A stretch of 64,000 nucleotides of DNA from Eubacterium sp. (GTDB lineage: Bacteria > Bacillota > Clostridia > Lachnospirales > Lachnospiraceae): positions 1 to 64,000 of the forward strand of contig JAILRB010000014.1 of assembly GCA_024698585.1 (NCBI GenBank). The letters run 5' to 3'. Shown piece after piece: positions 1-9,755 of this stretch. Under the pieces are notes generated by a model. That model was not told the DNA's origin and did no database searches. It saw nothing but the letters and a program-made list of their open reading frames with translations. Numbering within the stretch: the first letter of the stretch is position 1; each line of letters begins with the position of its first letter. Position numbers and translations under genes: made by a program.

Positions 1-11
1 TCAATGAAATT

Positions 12-1148
12 CTATACATCTTCATTACAAAAACCATCAACTAAGTTATTCAAAAAAAGCTGTATTCTATCTATTAGTTTTTCATAGCGAATCCATTTTT
101 TTATTTGCTCAATCACTATGGAAAAGGCTAATGAAATTACCAATACAACCATTAGGATTAACCAGACATTTTTTAAAGAATAAAGGTCCTTTTCAAAGAT
201 TCCATATCGCAGGAAATTTTGGAATAAATAAATATTCATGGAATGAATTCCTATCAAGCGTAAAATCGAATCAATTCCTTTAATCGCAATAATACAATAT
301 TTAAAAAATAGAATCATGATAATTGTAAAAATGCTATACGAAATCTGCCAATTGCTCTTAAAATCTAATTTTTTGAAAATAAACAACCATCCAATGAACA
401 GCCCTCCTAGTGTCATCCAAGTCACTGCCAATCTTGTCCATATATTTTTAGGAAGCTTTTCTCCTATTTTCACAAATAAATCATAGTCGGCAAATATCAT
501 TCCCATCAAAACGGACAGAATAAAAGGATAAGGATTTACTCCCTTAAAATGTCCAATATTCAGTAATCTTGGGAGCGCAATCATAAATAATAAGATAGGT
601 AAATAGCCCACCTTTTTACTACACCGATAGATTAACGGGATTAAAATGATAAATAAAATCGCCGCTGACATATACCACCAAGAAATACGCAAATATGGCG
701 TTTTGAAAAAATTGCTCAAGCCCAAAAAATTCAACAATAAATAATATATACCATGGACTATGGACTTCTTAAAAAATATTCGTTCCACGTCCCCTGAAAC
801 AATTTGTGTCACAACTGCCATCAGTATAAAAATGAAATAGTAGCCAGACATCGTTTTCAACAATCTGGAAATATACCATTTTAACGTTTGCTCTTTTGGC
901 ATCTGCCGATTTTTAATTGATAACAACAATCCATATCCGGTGATAAAGGCAAAAACACAAATTCCCATTTTACACAAATCCGATAAATAAGCCATTGAAT
1001 TTACAGAAAAAGGAATTGTTACCAATGATAATTTTTTCATTGCTTTAGCACTTCTAAAAAAATGAAAAATCAAAATCATCAATGCTGCAATTCCTTTTAT
1101 TTTTAATGAATCATCTTTTGTATAAGTATTTCTTTCTTTAAAGTCCAT
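12..1148 (-). CDS. Membrane acyltransferase, acyltransferase-3 (OafA/YrhL-like) family
   Basis: Predicted integral-membrane O-acyltransferase of 378 aa. The family transfers acetyl or other acyl groups to envelope sugars or lipids at the membrane. The N-terminal segment KGIAALMILIFHF (residues about 18-30) matches the family's first membrane helix, which carries a conserved basic residue and His29. About ten hydrophobic segments follow, and a short basic tail ends the protein. Start: ATG at 1148 behind GAGGAC about 7 nt upstream, with a TATAAT -10 box at 1190-1195. It stands alone, and the next gene upstream is separated by a terminator. The acceptor substrate cannot be read from the sequence. 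Length is usual for the family. The gene ends 12 nt from the window edge and is complete. Confidence 0.8.
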   Translation of the reverse strand: MDFKERNTYTKDDSLKIKGIAALMILIFHFFRSAKAMKKLSLVTIPFSVNSMAYLSDLCKMGICVFAFITGYGLLLSIKNRQMPKEQTLKWYISRLLKTMSGYYFIFILMAVVTQIVSGDVERIFFKKSIVHGIYYLLLNFLGLSNFFKTPYLRISWWYMSAAILFIILIPLIYRCSKKVGYLPILLFMIALPRLLNIGHFKGVNPYPFILSVLMGMIFADYDLFVKIGEKLPKNIWTRLAVTWMTLGGLFIGWLFIFKKLDFKSNWQISYSIFTIIMILFFKYCIIAIKGIDSILRLIGIHSMNIYLFQNFLRYGIFEKDLYSLKNVWLILMVVLVISLAFSIVIEQIKKWIRYEKLIDRIQLFLNNLVDGFCNEDV

Positions 1149-1263
1149 TCTAAAGTCCTCACAATATAATACAGTATTCTCTGCTAACTATTATAATACA
1201 TTTTTTACTTTTGCGTTAGTTTTTTTCATTTCATAGCATTGCCCTAAAATGTTCCACAAAGAT

Positions 1264-1290
1264 AAAAAGAGGTGTCATAATGACACCTCT
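1264..1290 (-). terminator. Rho-independent terminator of the NifU-like/GGGtGRT operon
   Basis: A perfect 10-bp inverted repeat (AGAGGTGTCA, loop TAA, TGACACCTCT at 1268-1290) is followed on the minus strand by a T-rich run (CTTTTTAT). It lies 42 nt past the stop codon of the GGGtGRT gene. Confidence 0.85.
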
Positions 1291-1332
1291 TACTCATTTC
1301 TGAAATTACGTTTCACGTATAAAATAAATATC

Positions 1333-2343
1333 TTAGAACTTACCAGCTGTAGCTGCTTCTTCGATAGATACAGCAACTGCTACAGTCATACCAACCATTG
1401 GGTTGTTACCTGCACCAATTAATCCCATCATTTCTACGTGAGCTGGTACAGAAGAAGAACCTGCAAACTGAGCGTCAGAATGCATACGTCCTAATGTATC
1501 AGTCATACCGTATGAAGCAGGACCTGCAGCCATGTTATCTGGATGAAGTGTACGTCCTGTACCACCACCTGATGCTACTGAGAAGTACTTCTTACCCTGT
1601 TCGATACATTCTTTCTTATAAGTTCCTGCAACTGGATGCTGGAATCTTGTAGGGTTTGTTGAGTTACCTGTGATAGATACACCAACGTTTTCATGCTGCA
1701 TGATTGCAACACCTTCCTGAACATCGTCAGCACCGTAACATTTTACAGATGCACGAAGTCCATCAGAGTAAGCCTTTTCGTATACGATGTTAAGCTTAGC
1801 TTCTTTATAATCATACTTTGTTTCAACGAATGTGAAACCGTTAATTCTAGAGATGATCTGTGCAGCATCTTTTCCAAGACCATTTAAGATAACTCTTAAA
1901 GGTTTCTTACGAACCTTGTTAGCCTTTTCAGCGATACCGATTGCACCTTCTGCAGCTGCGAAAGATTCATGTCCAGCAAGGAATGCGAAACATTCTGTTT
2001 CTTCTTCCAAAAGCATCTTTCCTAAGTTACCATGTCCTAAACCTACTTTTCTGTGGTCAGCAACAGAACCCGGAATACAGAAAGACTGAAGTCCTTCACC
2101 GATTGCTGCAGCAGCGTCAGCTGCTCTTCTACAATCTTTCTTAATTGCAATTGCTGCACCTACGATATAAGCCCAGCATGCATTTTCAAAACAAATTGGC
2201 TGGATACCTTTTACAAGGTTATATACATCAAGACCAGCGTCCTTTGTAATCTTTTCAGCTTCTTCAATAGAAGCAATACCATAGCTGTTTAATACAGCGT
2301 TGATCTGATCAATTCTTCTTTCATAAGATTCAAATAATGCCAT
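1333..2343 (-). CDS. GGGtGRT family protein
   Basis: 336-aa member of the GGGtGRT protein family, named for a Gly-rich motif seen here as GGGTGRT at residues 259-265, followed by LHPDNMAAGPASYG. The biochemical function of the family is not established. Seven Cys residues are scattered through the N-terminal and central parts (for example C51, C56, C71, C89). The upstream ATG at 2391 would overlap the preceding gene and has no RBS. The ATG at 2343 has AAGGAGGTAAC just upstream, so it is taken as the start. It lies 13 nt behind a NifU-like scaffold gene and ends at a strong terminator, so the two form a two-gene operon. That context suggests a role in Fe-S or redox chemistry, which is inference only. 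Confidence 0.85.
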   Translation of the reverse strand: MALFESYERRIDQINAVLNSYGIASIEEAEKITKDAGLDVYNLVKGIQPICFENACWAYIVGAAIAIKKDCRRAADAAAAIGEGLQSFCIPGSVADHRKVGLGHGNLGKMLLEEETECFAFLAGHESFAAAEGAIGIAEKANKVRKKPLRVILNGLGKDAAQIISRINGFTFVETKYDYKEAKLNIVYEKAYSDGLRASVKCYGADDVQEGVAIMQHENVGVSITGNSTNPTRFQHPVAGTYKKECIEQGKKYFSVASGGGTGRTLHPDNMAAGPASYGMTDTLGRMHSDAQFAGSSSVPAHVEMMGLIGAGNNPMVGMTVAVAVSIEEAATAGKF

Positions 2344-2356
2344 TTTTGTTACCTCC

Positions 2357-3049
2357 TTATTCCTTTCTTGGGTCGATAATCTTAACAGCATCAGCTACAC
2401 GACCATACTGTCCTTTAGCCTTTTCCCAAGCTGTAGTTGGATCATCACCATTCTTAATGAAGTCTGTCATCTTTCCAAGAGAAACAAACTGGTAACCAAT
2501 TACTTCATCATCTGCATCTAAAGCGATACCTGTTACATATCCTTCTGCCATTTCAAGGTAACGAACACCTTTTTCCTTAGTAGCGTACATTGTACCTACC
2601 TGAGAACGAAGTCCTTTACCTAAATCTTCAAGACCTGCACCAATTGCAAGACCGTCATCTGAGAATGCACTCTGTGTACGTCCGTAAACGATCTGTAAGA
2701 ATAATTCTCTCATAGCTGTATTGATAGCATCACAAACAAGGTCAGTATTTAATGCTTCAAGAATTGTCTTTCCCTGAAGAATTTCTGCAGCCATAGCTGC
2801 GGAATGAGTCATACCTGAACAACCAATTGTTTCAACTAATGCTTCTTCGATAATACCTTCTTTTACGTTTAAGCTAAGCTTACATGCTCCCTGCTGAGGT
2901 GCACACCAGCCCACACCGTGTGTAAAACCTGAAATATCTTCGATTTTTTTAGAATGAACCCACTTTCCTTCTTCTGGGATTGGAGCTGGTTCATGTTTTG
3001 CGCCCTTTGCTACAGGACACATGTTTTCAACTTCCTTTGTGTAAATCAT
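2357..3049 (-). CDS. Iron-sulfur cluster assembly scaffold-like protein (NifU N-terminal/IscU fold)
   Basis: 230-aa protein resembling the IscU/NifU N-terminal scaffold on which Fe-S clusters are built. Candidate ligand Cys are C49 (GWCAPQQGAC), C56, C77 (ETIGCSGMTHSA) and C106 (DLVCDAI). Spacing and flanking motifs echo IscU, but it is longer and has an extra C-terminal region of about 100 aa. Start ATG 3049 follows AAAGGAG at 6-8 nt. It is the first gene of an operon with the GGGtGRT gene. No cysteine desulfurase or SufBCD gene is nearby, so it may be a specialised scaffold rather than the housekeeping one. A 15-bp palindrome at 3077-3091 in its leader could be an operator. Confidence 0.8.
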   Translation of the reverse strand: MIYTKEVENMCPVAKGAKHEPAPIPEEGKWVHSKKIEDISGFTHGVGWCAPQQGACKLSLNVKEGIIEEALVETIGCSGMTHSAAMAAEILQGKTILEALNTDLVCDAINTAMRELFLQIVYGRTQSAFSDDGLAIGAGLEDLGKGLRSQVGTMYATKEKGVRYLEMAEGYVTGIALDADDEVIGYQFVSLGKMTDFIKNGDDPTTAWEKAKGQYGRVADAVKIIDPRKE

Positions 3050-3076
3050 CTGAATACTCCTTTCGAAATATAATAA

Positions 3077-3091
3077 GAAACAGATTGTTTC
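3077..3091. promoter_or_regulatory. Palindrome upstream of the NifU-like gene (candidate operator)
   Basis: GAAACA-gat-TGTTTC is a perfect 6+3+6 inverted repeat located 28 nt upstream of the NifU-like start codon. It is too short and lacks a T-tail for a terminator, so an operator or mRNA-leader hairpin is possible. No regulator is assigned. Confidence 0.35.
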
Positions 3092-3200
3092 ATATATTAA
3101 TGAGGCAATTAGCCCACACTTCTGTTTATTCTCTCATAAATTTACAAATTAGTCCATAGTTTGATAAAAAATAATCAATCTTTTTTTGTTTTTCATAACA

Positions 3201-3225
3201 ATAGGCTCAGCACCGCTGAGCCTAT
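3201..3225 (-). terminator. Inverted repeat, possible terminator of the LRR protein gene
   Basis: A 10-bp perfect repeat (ATAGGCTCAG / CTGAGCCTAT, 5-nt loop) lies 32 nt past the stop of the 1560-aa LRR gene. On the minus strand it is not followed by a clear T-run, so it is a weak intrinsic terminator or needs other factors. Confidence 0.45.
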
Positions 3226-3257
3226 CATCATTTCATTTTTCGCTAGAGAAATTATAA

Positions 3258-6200
3258 CTATTTCACTTTAGCCTTCTTAACCGCACTCCATCTACCATAT
3301 ACCTTAATGGTACCCTTATATGTGAATGCTCTGACTCTGAAGAAATATTTTTTCTTTCTCTTTAATTTTTTCTTAACATATTTAACTTTTGAACCGGAAT
3401 TAATTGTTGCAATTGTCTTAAATCCTTTTTTCGCCTTCTTAGACATCTGTACCTGATAGCCTGCAGCTCCTGCAAGTTTCTTCCAACGAACAGTAACTTT
3501 CTTCTTTCCAGCTTTAGGTTTCGACTGAACAACTTTTCCAACACTCACGGAAACAGGATTAATCGTTCCAATTGTAACCTTGACTGATTTTCTAACTTTG
3601 CTTCCATTATTATTTTCAATCGTTAAGGTGAAGATTGCACTACCTTTTCTTTCTCCTGTAACTTTCAACGTTAACTTATCACGGTTCCAGTCATATTTTA
3701 AGATATCACCATTCGTAACTTGAAGATCAATTCTACGATAAACCACATCTGCTGGAAGAGTAGAGAATTTAATTGTACCAGTCTTTCCAACTCCAATTAC
3801 AGTAGAACCTAAATATGAAATATCCTTAACTCTTGCTTTTTCAACAGTAATCGTGACACTTTCCGCTTTCACAACTTTTCCATCACGTGTTACAGTACAT
3901 GTAATCGTTACACGGTCAGAATCAGAAGGAATTTTCTTTGCAGTAACTTTTCCGTAATTATCAACTGATACACAATCCGGTGCACTGGAGCTAAATTCCA
4001 CCTGCGCATCTGTAATAGATTTGTACTTTTCGTCAGAGGCGGACTTAATTTCCTGATTAAAATTATTCTTCATCATGATGAAAATATTTTGCGAATCGCC
4101 CAGTGCAATTGCTTCTCTGGATAATGAAATTTGATTGATATCGCCATCAACTCTAACGATATAACTTCTACCATTTTTTTCTTTTGATCCAAGTTTCGGA
4201 TACAGTACAATCTTTGTTGTCCCCTTCTTCTTTCCTCTTAAAGTAACCTCTTTGTAACGTGAAGAAGTACCAACTTCCAATATACTTTCGTCTTCAATAT
4301 AATATGCCAACTCTTCTGTATTCAAAGTTTCATTAAATGCATATTTTAATGTCTTTGTACCACCACCGATTACATCAATACGAGAGTTTTCTTCAATCAA
4401 AACATCCTTATCAAATAAATTCGATTTAAGACTCGCAGAGCTAACTCTTACTTTACATGTTTTGATAATGTTAGCTGCAAGTGCTTTTACTGTAATTGTT
4501 GCTTCACCAACACCAACTGCAGTAAACTCACAAGTTGTTTCACCAGTCTTTTCTATACGATTTGTAATCTTGACTACATTAGGATCACTGCTCTTAAATT
4601 CGACCTTATCCGGATATGTATCCTTGATTGTGTTAAACTCATCCGCATATCTCGTCGTTGCCTTCAGCGAACCATTTGTTGCAATAAGCATATCAATATT
4701 TGCAGTTTCTAAATTAAGTTCTCTTGCCGGAGCAACAATATGAATTGGAAATTCTTTTGTAACTGCCCCTGCCTCAATCTTAACCCTAGCAGTTCCATAG
4801 TCATTCTTTGTCGGTTTGAATGTTGCTGACTTTCTGTCATCAGACACCTTCATTGTGACATATTCTTCTCCTGCTGTCAGCGTCCAAGTAACTACATCTG
4901 TCATATCAGCATCTGAATACGTTGGCACAAATTCCGGTTGGATTTTCGTATCAAACATCGTATTATACGAAATAAAATATTCTTCTTCTGTATTAATGCT
5001 CGCACATGGATTGGCAGTTACATCAACAGAATAATTCACTGTGCTTACCACCGGAACTACATAATTATTATCTATCGGAAATTGTTGATAAAACTGAAGT
5101 TCAACAGGATTATCTTCCGAAGCTTTTTGTCCCATGACAAACATTCCCAAAACATCTATATTATAAGTACCATTTGTTGCCGGATCCACAAATGTATGTC
5201 TTACCTTTTTAACCATTGGCTTTAATGGGGCCGTAGGAATCGTAAAAGTCGGTTCTCCGTTTTCATCAAAAGTATAGTCATACGAATCAATTTTAAAAGT
5301 ATTTACAAGATTCTTATCATTATATGCGGCCGTATAGAACGGTAGAACCTTTTCATTATTTTCTCTTGCAGCCTGATCAACAGAAAGTGCTCGAACCGAA
5401 AGAGAGAAACTACTTGTTGCGATAAAGTAATCCGTTCTATTTGCACTAGAATTAAACTGCTGGTAATACTCTACATTAAGAAATCTTTCTCCAACACCAA
5501 CAATATCCCTACAAATATCCTGATCTAAGGTACATGCATCAGAAATGTCAAGTTTACTTAAAGAAGCACAAAGAGAAATCGCCCTACCTTTGACATATTC
5601 CACATTCTTTGTAAGTTTTATATTCTGCAACAGCTCACATTTGTAAAATGTTCCGCCTTCGATTACTTTCAATGGGGCTTCATCATTCATTTGGAATGTT
5701 TGAAAACCACAGGCATTAAATGCATCTGAACCAATTTTCTTAATATGGATGGCATTTCTCACATCCATTTCCGTCACACCGGTTCCTGGAACAATCTGAT
5801 TATTAATAATTCTACAACTTTCTTTAAAAGCCGCATTTCCAATGTTTTCTATGCTAGAAGGCATTGTAATTTTACCAATTGCCTCGCATGATTCAAACGC
5901 GCTATTTCCAATTGTCACAATTTTTTTCGGCAATTTATTCTGAAGTTCTAAAGCTTCACACTTAAAAAATGCCTTTTCACCAATCTGAGTCACATTATCA
6001 CTCATAACCACGGTCTTAAGTCCATGATACCAACGAACAGTAGGATCGTATGTCTTAAATGCCCTATATTCATTTCCTCTATTAGAAATCTTCGGAGTAG
6101 AACAATTCATAAATAATTCATTCGGAATCACTGTCAAGTCATTCGGCAATGTAACTTTTTGAAGATTGAAGCATCCAAAAAATGCGCCTTTACCAATTTG

Positions 6201-7940
6201 TAAATCCGTAGTACTTGATAAGTCAATTTCCGGAATACCTGTAAAAAACTGTTGATGAATTCGAATCCCCTCGGTAGCACCCGGATTATATTCGATAATT
6301 GAAATCAATCTCGAGAATTCTTCCTTACATTCTTCTTGTGTCTTTCCATAATGTTCAGCATACTGTGCCAATGTCGGCTTTCCTGGAAACCATCTTGACG
6401 AACTAATATATGCCGTTCCGATTTGGTAATATTCCGGGATTGAATCAGAACAGATTTGATGAGCCGAACCCACACCGGCTGTTTGATGTACATCCTCTGG
6501 TAATACCCAATGCTCTGTTCCGTACCATCCATCAACATTTAAGGAACCGTATCGATTCCAGTCAGTCCATGTATCTGCGCAATTCTTAAAAGCATAATTT
6601 CCAATTTTCTTTAAATTCTTCGGAAAGTTCATCTCACTAAGAACCAAGCAATTCTCAAATGCATAATCAAGAATTTCAATTCGAGTATGAATATCATTTT
6701 CACGCTCTGTTGGTAAAATAACTTTTGTTAAACCTTTACAATTCTTAAAGCATTCCATGCCAATTGTCTTTGTTCGGTCCTGATCGCTTTTTTCCGTATA
6801 ATCTTTAAATTCTACAGTCGTAATTGATGAACCATAAAATGCTCCCTTCCCTAGAGTCTGAAGATTTCCAGGAAGGATTAATTTAGATATTTTAATATTC
6901 AGGAAAGCAGAATCCTCAATTGTTTTTAAATTAATTAAATCTTTTAAGAACAACAAACTTTCAATAGATCCACAATTTGCGAAGGCATTTGATTCTATTT
7001 TTTCAAGTGAAATCGGCAAAGAAATTGTTCTTAAAGCAGAACATCCACTGAATGCACTCTTGCTAATCGTGGTCAAACCGGTATTTTTTGAAATATCTAA
7101 AGAGGTCAACCCACTACCGCGGAATGCATTTTCACGAATGGAAATAATTTTTTCAGGAATATTAATCGTCTTCAAATTCTTTGCATCCTGAAGAAATCCA
7201 ACAGGAATAGCAGTCATTCCTGCCCCCAAGGTAACACTTGTTAAGGCTTCGCATTCAAAAAATACATCTGTACCAATTCCTTTGGAAGCATCTGTTCCTG
7301 CATTTTCAGTGGAAGCATTGATTCCATCCGGAATAACAATACTACGCAAAGATGTACAAGAAGAAAATGCCGAGTTTCCAATTTTTTCAATTCCGCTTGG
7401 CAATGTAATATTATCAAGTTTTTTACAACTATCAAACGCCAATCCTTCAATGGTTTTCAAACCGGAAGGGAGATTAATCGTCGTTAAATTTTCACAATAA
7501 CGAAAAGCTCCTTCACCAATTTCGGTAACACTGCTCGGTAATTTAAAGGATGAAAACGTACAAGACTGAAATTCATTTTTTTCAATCTTCTTAAGTTTAT
7601 CTAATTTTGATAAATCAATAGATTTTGCAGCGTATGCATAACCTAAACCTTTTACACTTTCAATCTCAGGGTATGACGATAAATCAATATTTCCGTTATA
7701 TTCCTTTAATTGTTTAAACGTAAAATCCTTTCCAATGATATTAGACAAAGCACCCATTAATTTCATATCCGAAATAATTGTACGGTCTACAACGTAATTG
7801 TCCGGATAGGATAATGGATTTGTTGCAGCTTCAACTTTTTTTCCTAAATCAATTCCCACCCCTTCGCTAATTGGGACAAGAGAAATCGATAATGCTGCAA
7901 CCATTACACAACTTACAATTTTTTTGGCAATTTTGCGCAT
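3258..7940 (-). CDS. Giant secreted BspA-like leucine-rich-repeat surface protein with Ig-like and Fn3 domains
   Basis: 1560-aa exported protein. The chosen start (ATG 7940, MRKIAKKIVSC) follows AGGGGG and gives a normal signal peptide ending near VEAAT. An ATG 35 codons upstream would bury the signal peptide. Residues about 70-830 carry many LRR_5 (BspA/TpLRR) units of the type 'IGNSAFSSCTSLRSIVIPDG', interrupted by a Trp/Tyr-rich stretch near 495-570. Residues about 1050-1470 look like several Ig-like Big_2 repeats (GKVTAKKI, VTITVEKA). The last 80 residues form an Fn3-type domain ending in a Lys-rich tail (YGRWSAVKKAKVK). No LPXTG motif is present. BspA-like proteins act as adhesins or ligand binders at the cell surface; the ligand is unknown. 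The same C-terminal style recurs in other secreted proteins of this window. Confidence 0.85.
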   Translation of the reverse strand: MRKIAKKIVSCVMVAALSISLVPISEGVGIDLGKKVEAATNPLSYPDNYVVDRTIISDMKLMGALSNIIGKDFTFKQLKEYNGNIDLSSYPEIESVKGLGYAYAAKSIDLSKLDKLKKIEKNEFQSCTFSSFKLPSSVTEIGEGAFRYCENLTTINLPSGLKTIEGLAFDSCKKLDNITLPSGIEKIGNSAFSSCTSLRSIVIPDGINASTENAGTDASKGIGTDVFFECEALTSVTLGAGMTAIPVGFLQDAKNLKTINIPEKIISIRENAFRGSGLTSLDISKNTGLTTISKSAFSGCSALRTISLPISLEKIESNAFANCGSIESLLFLKDLINLKTIEDSAFLNIKISKLILPGNLQTLGKGAFYGSSITTVEFKDYTEKSDQDRTKTIGMECFKNCKGLTKVILPTERENDIHTRIEILDYAFENCLVLSEMNFPKNLKKIGNYAFKNCADTWTDWNRYGSLNVDGWYGTEHWVLPEDVHQTAGVGSAHQICSDSIPEYYQIGTAYISSSRWFPGKPTLAQYAEHYGKTQEECKEEFSRLISIIEYNPGATEGIRIHQQFFTGIPEIDLSSTTDLQIGKGAFFGCFNLQKVTLPNDLTVIPNELFMNCSTPKISNRGNEYRAFKTYDPTVRWYHGLKTVVMSDNVTQIGEKAFFKCEALELQNKLPKKIVTIGNSAFESCEAIGKITMPSSIENIGNAAFKESCRIINNQIVPGTGVTEMDVRNAIHIKKIGSDAFNACGFQTFQMNDEAPLKVIEGGTFYKCELLQNIKLTKNVEYVKGRAISLCASLSKLDISDACTLDQDICRDIVGVGERFLNVEYYQQFNSSANRTDYFIATSSFSLSVRALSVDQAARENNEKVLPFYTAAYNDKNLVNTFKIDSYDYTFDENGEPTFTIPTAPLKPMVKKVRHTFVDPATNGTYNIDVLGMFVMGQKASEDNPVELQFYQQFPIDNNYVVPVVSTVNYSVDVTANPCASINTEEEYFISYNTMFDTKIQPEFVPTYSDADMTDVVTWTLTAGEEYVTMKVSDDRKSATFKPTKNDYGTARVKIEAGAVTKEFPIHIVAPARELNLETANIDMLIATNGSLKATTRYADEFNTIKDTYPDKVEFKSSDPNVVKITNRIEKTGETTCEFTAVGVGEATITVKALAANIIKTCKVRVSSASLKSNLFDKDVLIEENSRIDVIGGGTKTLKYAFNETLNTEELAYYIEDESILEVGTSSRYKEVTLRGKKKGTTKIVLYPKLGSKEKNGRSYIVRVDGDINQISLSREAIALGDSQNIFIMMKNNFNQEIKSASDEKYKSITDAQVEFSSSAPDCVSVDNYGKVTAKKIPSDSDRVTITCTVTRDGKVVKAESVTITVEKARVKDISYLGSTVIGVGKTGTIKFSTLPADVVYRRIDLQVTNGDILKYDWNRDKLTLKVTGERKGSAIFTLTIENNNGSKVRKSVKVTIGTINPVSVSVGKVVQSKPKAGKKKVTVRWKKLAGAAGYQVQMSKKAKKGFKTIATINSGSKVKYVKKKLKRKKKYFFRVRAFTYKGTIKVYGRWSAVKKAKVK

Positions 7941-8020
7941 AATTAATAAACCCCCTATTTTTTTGCTTATTTCTAAAAATTTTAACACATTTCGTTTTTG
8001 AATACAATTCTTTTCAAAAG

Positions 8021-8052
8021 AAAATCCCCCTGATGAACGAACCACCAGAGGG
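8021..8052 (-). terminator. Rho-independent terminator of asd
   Basis: Stem of 10 pairs (CCCCCTGATG at 8026-8035 with CACCAGAGGG at 8043-8052; two G-U pairs on the minus-strand RNA, 7-nt loop) followed by ATTTTCTTTT on the minus strand. Confidence 0.8.
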
Positions 8053-8083
8053 ACTCCCCTTTGAATTATTTATAGAATAATTA

Positions 8084-9175
8084 TTATTTTGCTTCAATAT
8101 ATCCCTTTGCAACAAGAAGTTCTGCGGAAAGAACCGCTCCACCTGCAGCACCACGAAGTGTGTTATGAGATAAACCTACAAACTTGTAATCATATACGAT
8201 ATCTTCACGAAGACGACCGATGGAAACACCCATTCCTCTTTCAAAGTTAACATCCATAGCAACCTGTGGTCTGTTATCTTCTTCTAAGTACTGAATGAAC
8301 TGCTTTGGAGCACTAGGAAGTCCTAATGCCTGTGGTTCTCCACTGAATTTCTCTAACGCTTCGATTAACTGTTCTTTGGTAGGTTTCTTTGCAAACTTAA
8401 CAAATACAGCTGCTGTATGTCCGTCTAATACAGGAACACGGATGCACTGTGTTGTGATTACAGGGCCTTCTGCCTTCTTAATCACACCATCTTCTACTTT
8501 ACCCCAAAGTCTTAATGGTTCCTGTTCAGATTTTTCTTCTTCACCACCAATGAATGGAATGATGTTTCCAACCATTTCCGGCCAATCAGCAAAAGTCTTT
8601 CCTGCACCAGAGATTGCCTGATATGTTGTTGCTACAACTTCTGTCGGTTCAAACTCTTTCCAAGCTGTAAGAACAGGAGCATAACTCTGAATAGAACAGT
8701 TCGGCTTTACAGCAACGAATCCTCTTGTAGTTCCAAGTCTTTCCTTCTGGTACTTAATTACTTCGTAATGTTCCGGATTAATTTCAGGAACTACCATTGG
8801 TACATCAGGAGTCCATCTGTGAGCACTGTTATTAGAAACTACAGGAGTTTCTGTCTTTGCATAATCTTCCTCAATCTTCTTGATTTCTTCTTTTGTCATA
8901 TCTACTGCACTAAATACGAAATCAACCTGAGAAGCTACTTCTTCTACTTCGTTAACGTTTAATACAATTAGATTTTTTACATTTTCAGGCATTGGAGTTG
9001 TCATTTTCCAACGTTCGCCTACTGCTTCTTCATATGTCTTTCCAGCAGAACGTGGGCTAGCTGCCACACATACCACTTCAAACCATGGATGATCCGCTAA
9101 CAAAGTTACAAATCTCTGTCCAACCATACCAGTTGCGCCTAAAACACCAACTTTTAATTTCTTTTCTAAATTCAT
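8084..9175 (-). CDS. asd: Aspartate-semialdehyde dehydrogenase
   Basis: Catalyses NADPH-dependent reduction of 4-aspartyl phosphate to aspartate semialdehyde, the branch point to lysine/diaminopimelate, threonine and methionine. At 363 aa it belongs to the archaeal/fungal-type Asd branch (the E. coli type differs in sequence). Visible motifs are the nucleotide-binding GATGMVG (13-19), the active-site Cys160 in VKPNCSIQS and the conserved C-terminal SHNTLRGAAGGAVL. Start ATG 9175 has AGAGGAAG upstream. It is monocistronic: a terminator follows it, and the lipoprotein gene upstream ends 49 nt before it, so read-through from that gene is possible. No lysine riboswitch is seen in the short leader. 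Confidence 0.95.
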   Translation of the reverse strand: MNLEKKLKVGVLGATGMVGQRFVTLLADHPWFEVVCVAASPRSAGKTYEEAVGERWKMTTPMPENVKNLIVLNVNEVEEVASQVDFVFSAVDMTKEEIKKIEEDYAKTETPVVSNNSAHRWTPDVPMVVPEINPEHYEVIKYQKERLGTTRGFVAVKPNCSIQSYAPVLTAWKEFEPTEVVATTYQAISGAGKTFADWPEMVGNIIPFIGGEEEKSEQEPLRLWGKVEDGVIKKAEGPVITTQCIRVPVLDGHTAAVFVKFAKKPTKEQLIEALEKFSGEPQALGLPSAPKQFIQYLEEDNRPQVAMDVNFERGMGVSIGRLREDIVYDYKFVGLSHNTLRGAAGGAVLSAELLVAKGYIEAK

Positions 9176-9224
9176 AATTCTTCCTCTTTTCTATAATGTA
9201 TTAGTATTTTTAATAATTAACCAT

Positions 9225-9719
9225 TTAATAAATATCTGACCAACTGGAATCATTGTTGAAATCTTCGGTACTGTCTTTTGCCCAGTCATCATCGCCGCCA
9301 TCTGCATTTTGGCTTCCATTCGCAGGTTTCGTCGTGAACTCTCCTTGATCATTCGGTTCCACATCCACGAACTTCACGGTTCCGTCTTTTTTCGTCACAA
9401 CCTGCTTGTAAGAAGTCTTTCCTTTCGCATTTGTGACCTCTTCTACATAAATGTCATTTCCATCAGTGTCTTTTACTTTTTTAACATTTAAAACTGTTCC
9501 GCCGGGACCAATGATGGTCTCCTCTTCTCCCTTAATATCGCCGCCAGCTTTCTTTTCTGCTGTCGCTTCTTCCAAGGTTGAAGGAACTTCCCCTGCGGTC
9601 GTTTCCTGCGTAATTACTTTCGTTGTCTTCTCTGTGCTCTGTTCTTTTGTTTTCTCAGAACATGCCACTAAGAAAAGCAACATACAACTTACCATCATAA
9701 GGCTCAAAAACTTTTTCAT
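9225..9719 (-). CDS. Small acidic lipoprotein of unknown function
   Basis: 164-aa lipoprotein. The signal peptide MKKFLSLMMVSCMLLFLVAC ends in a lipobox (LVAC, Cys20). The mature part starts with a Ser/Thr/Lys/Glu-rich linker (about 21-60). A short domain with a repeated 'GxTVLNVKKVKDTDGNDIYVEE / GKTSYKQVVTKKDGTVKFVD' pattern follows, suggesting two short beta-hairpin repeats. The C-terminus is Asp/Asn/Gly/Ser-rich. RBS GGAG lies upstream of ATG 9719. The gene for a membrane protein ends 36 nt upstream, so the two may be co-transcribed. I do not recognise a family. Confidence 0.75.
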   Translation of the reverse strand: MKKFLSLMMVSCMLLFLVACSEKTKEQSTEKTTKVITQETTAGEVPSTLEEATAEKKAGGDIKGEEETIIGPGGTVLNVKKVKDTDGNDIYVEEVTNAKGKTSYKQVVTKKDGTVKFVDVEPNDQGEFTTKPANGSQNADGGDDDWAKDSTEDFNNDSSWSDIY

Positions 9720-9755
9720 TGAAACTCCTCCATTTCATTTTTCTATCTGAAAAAC

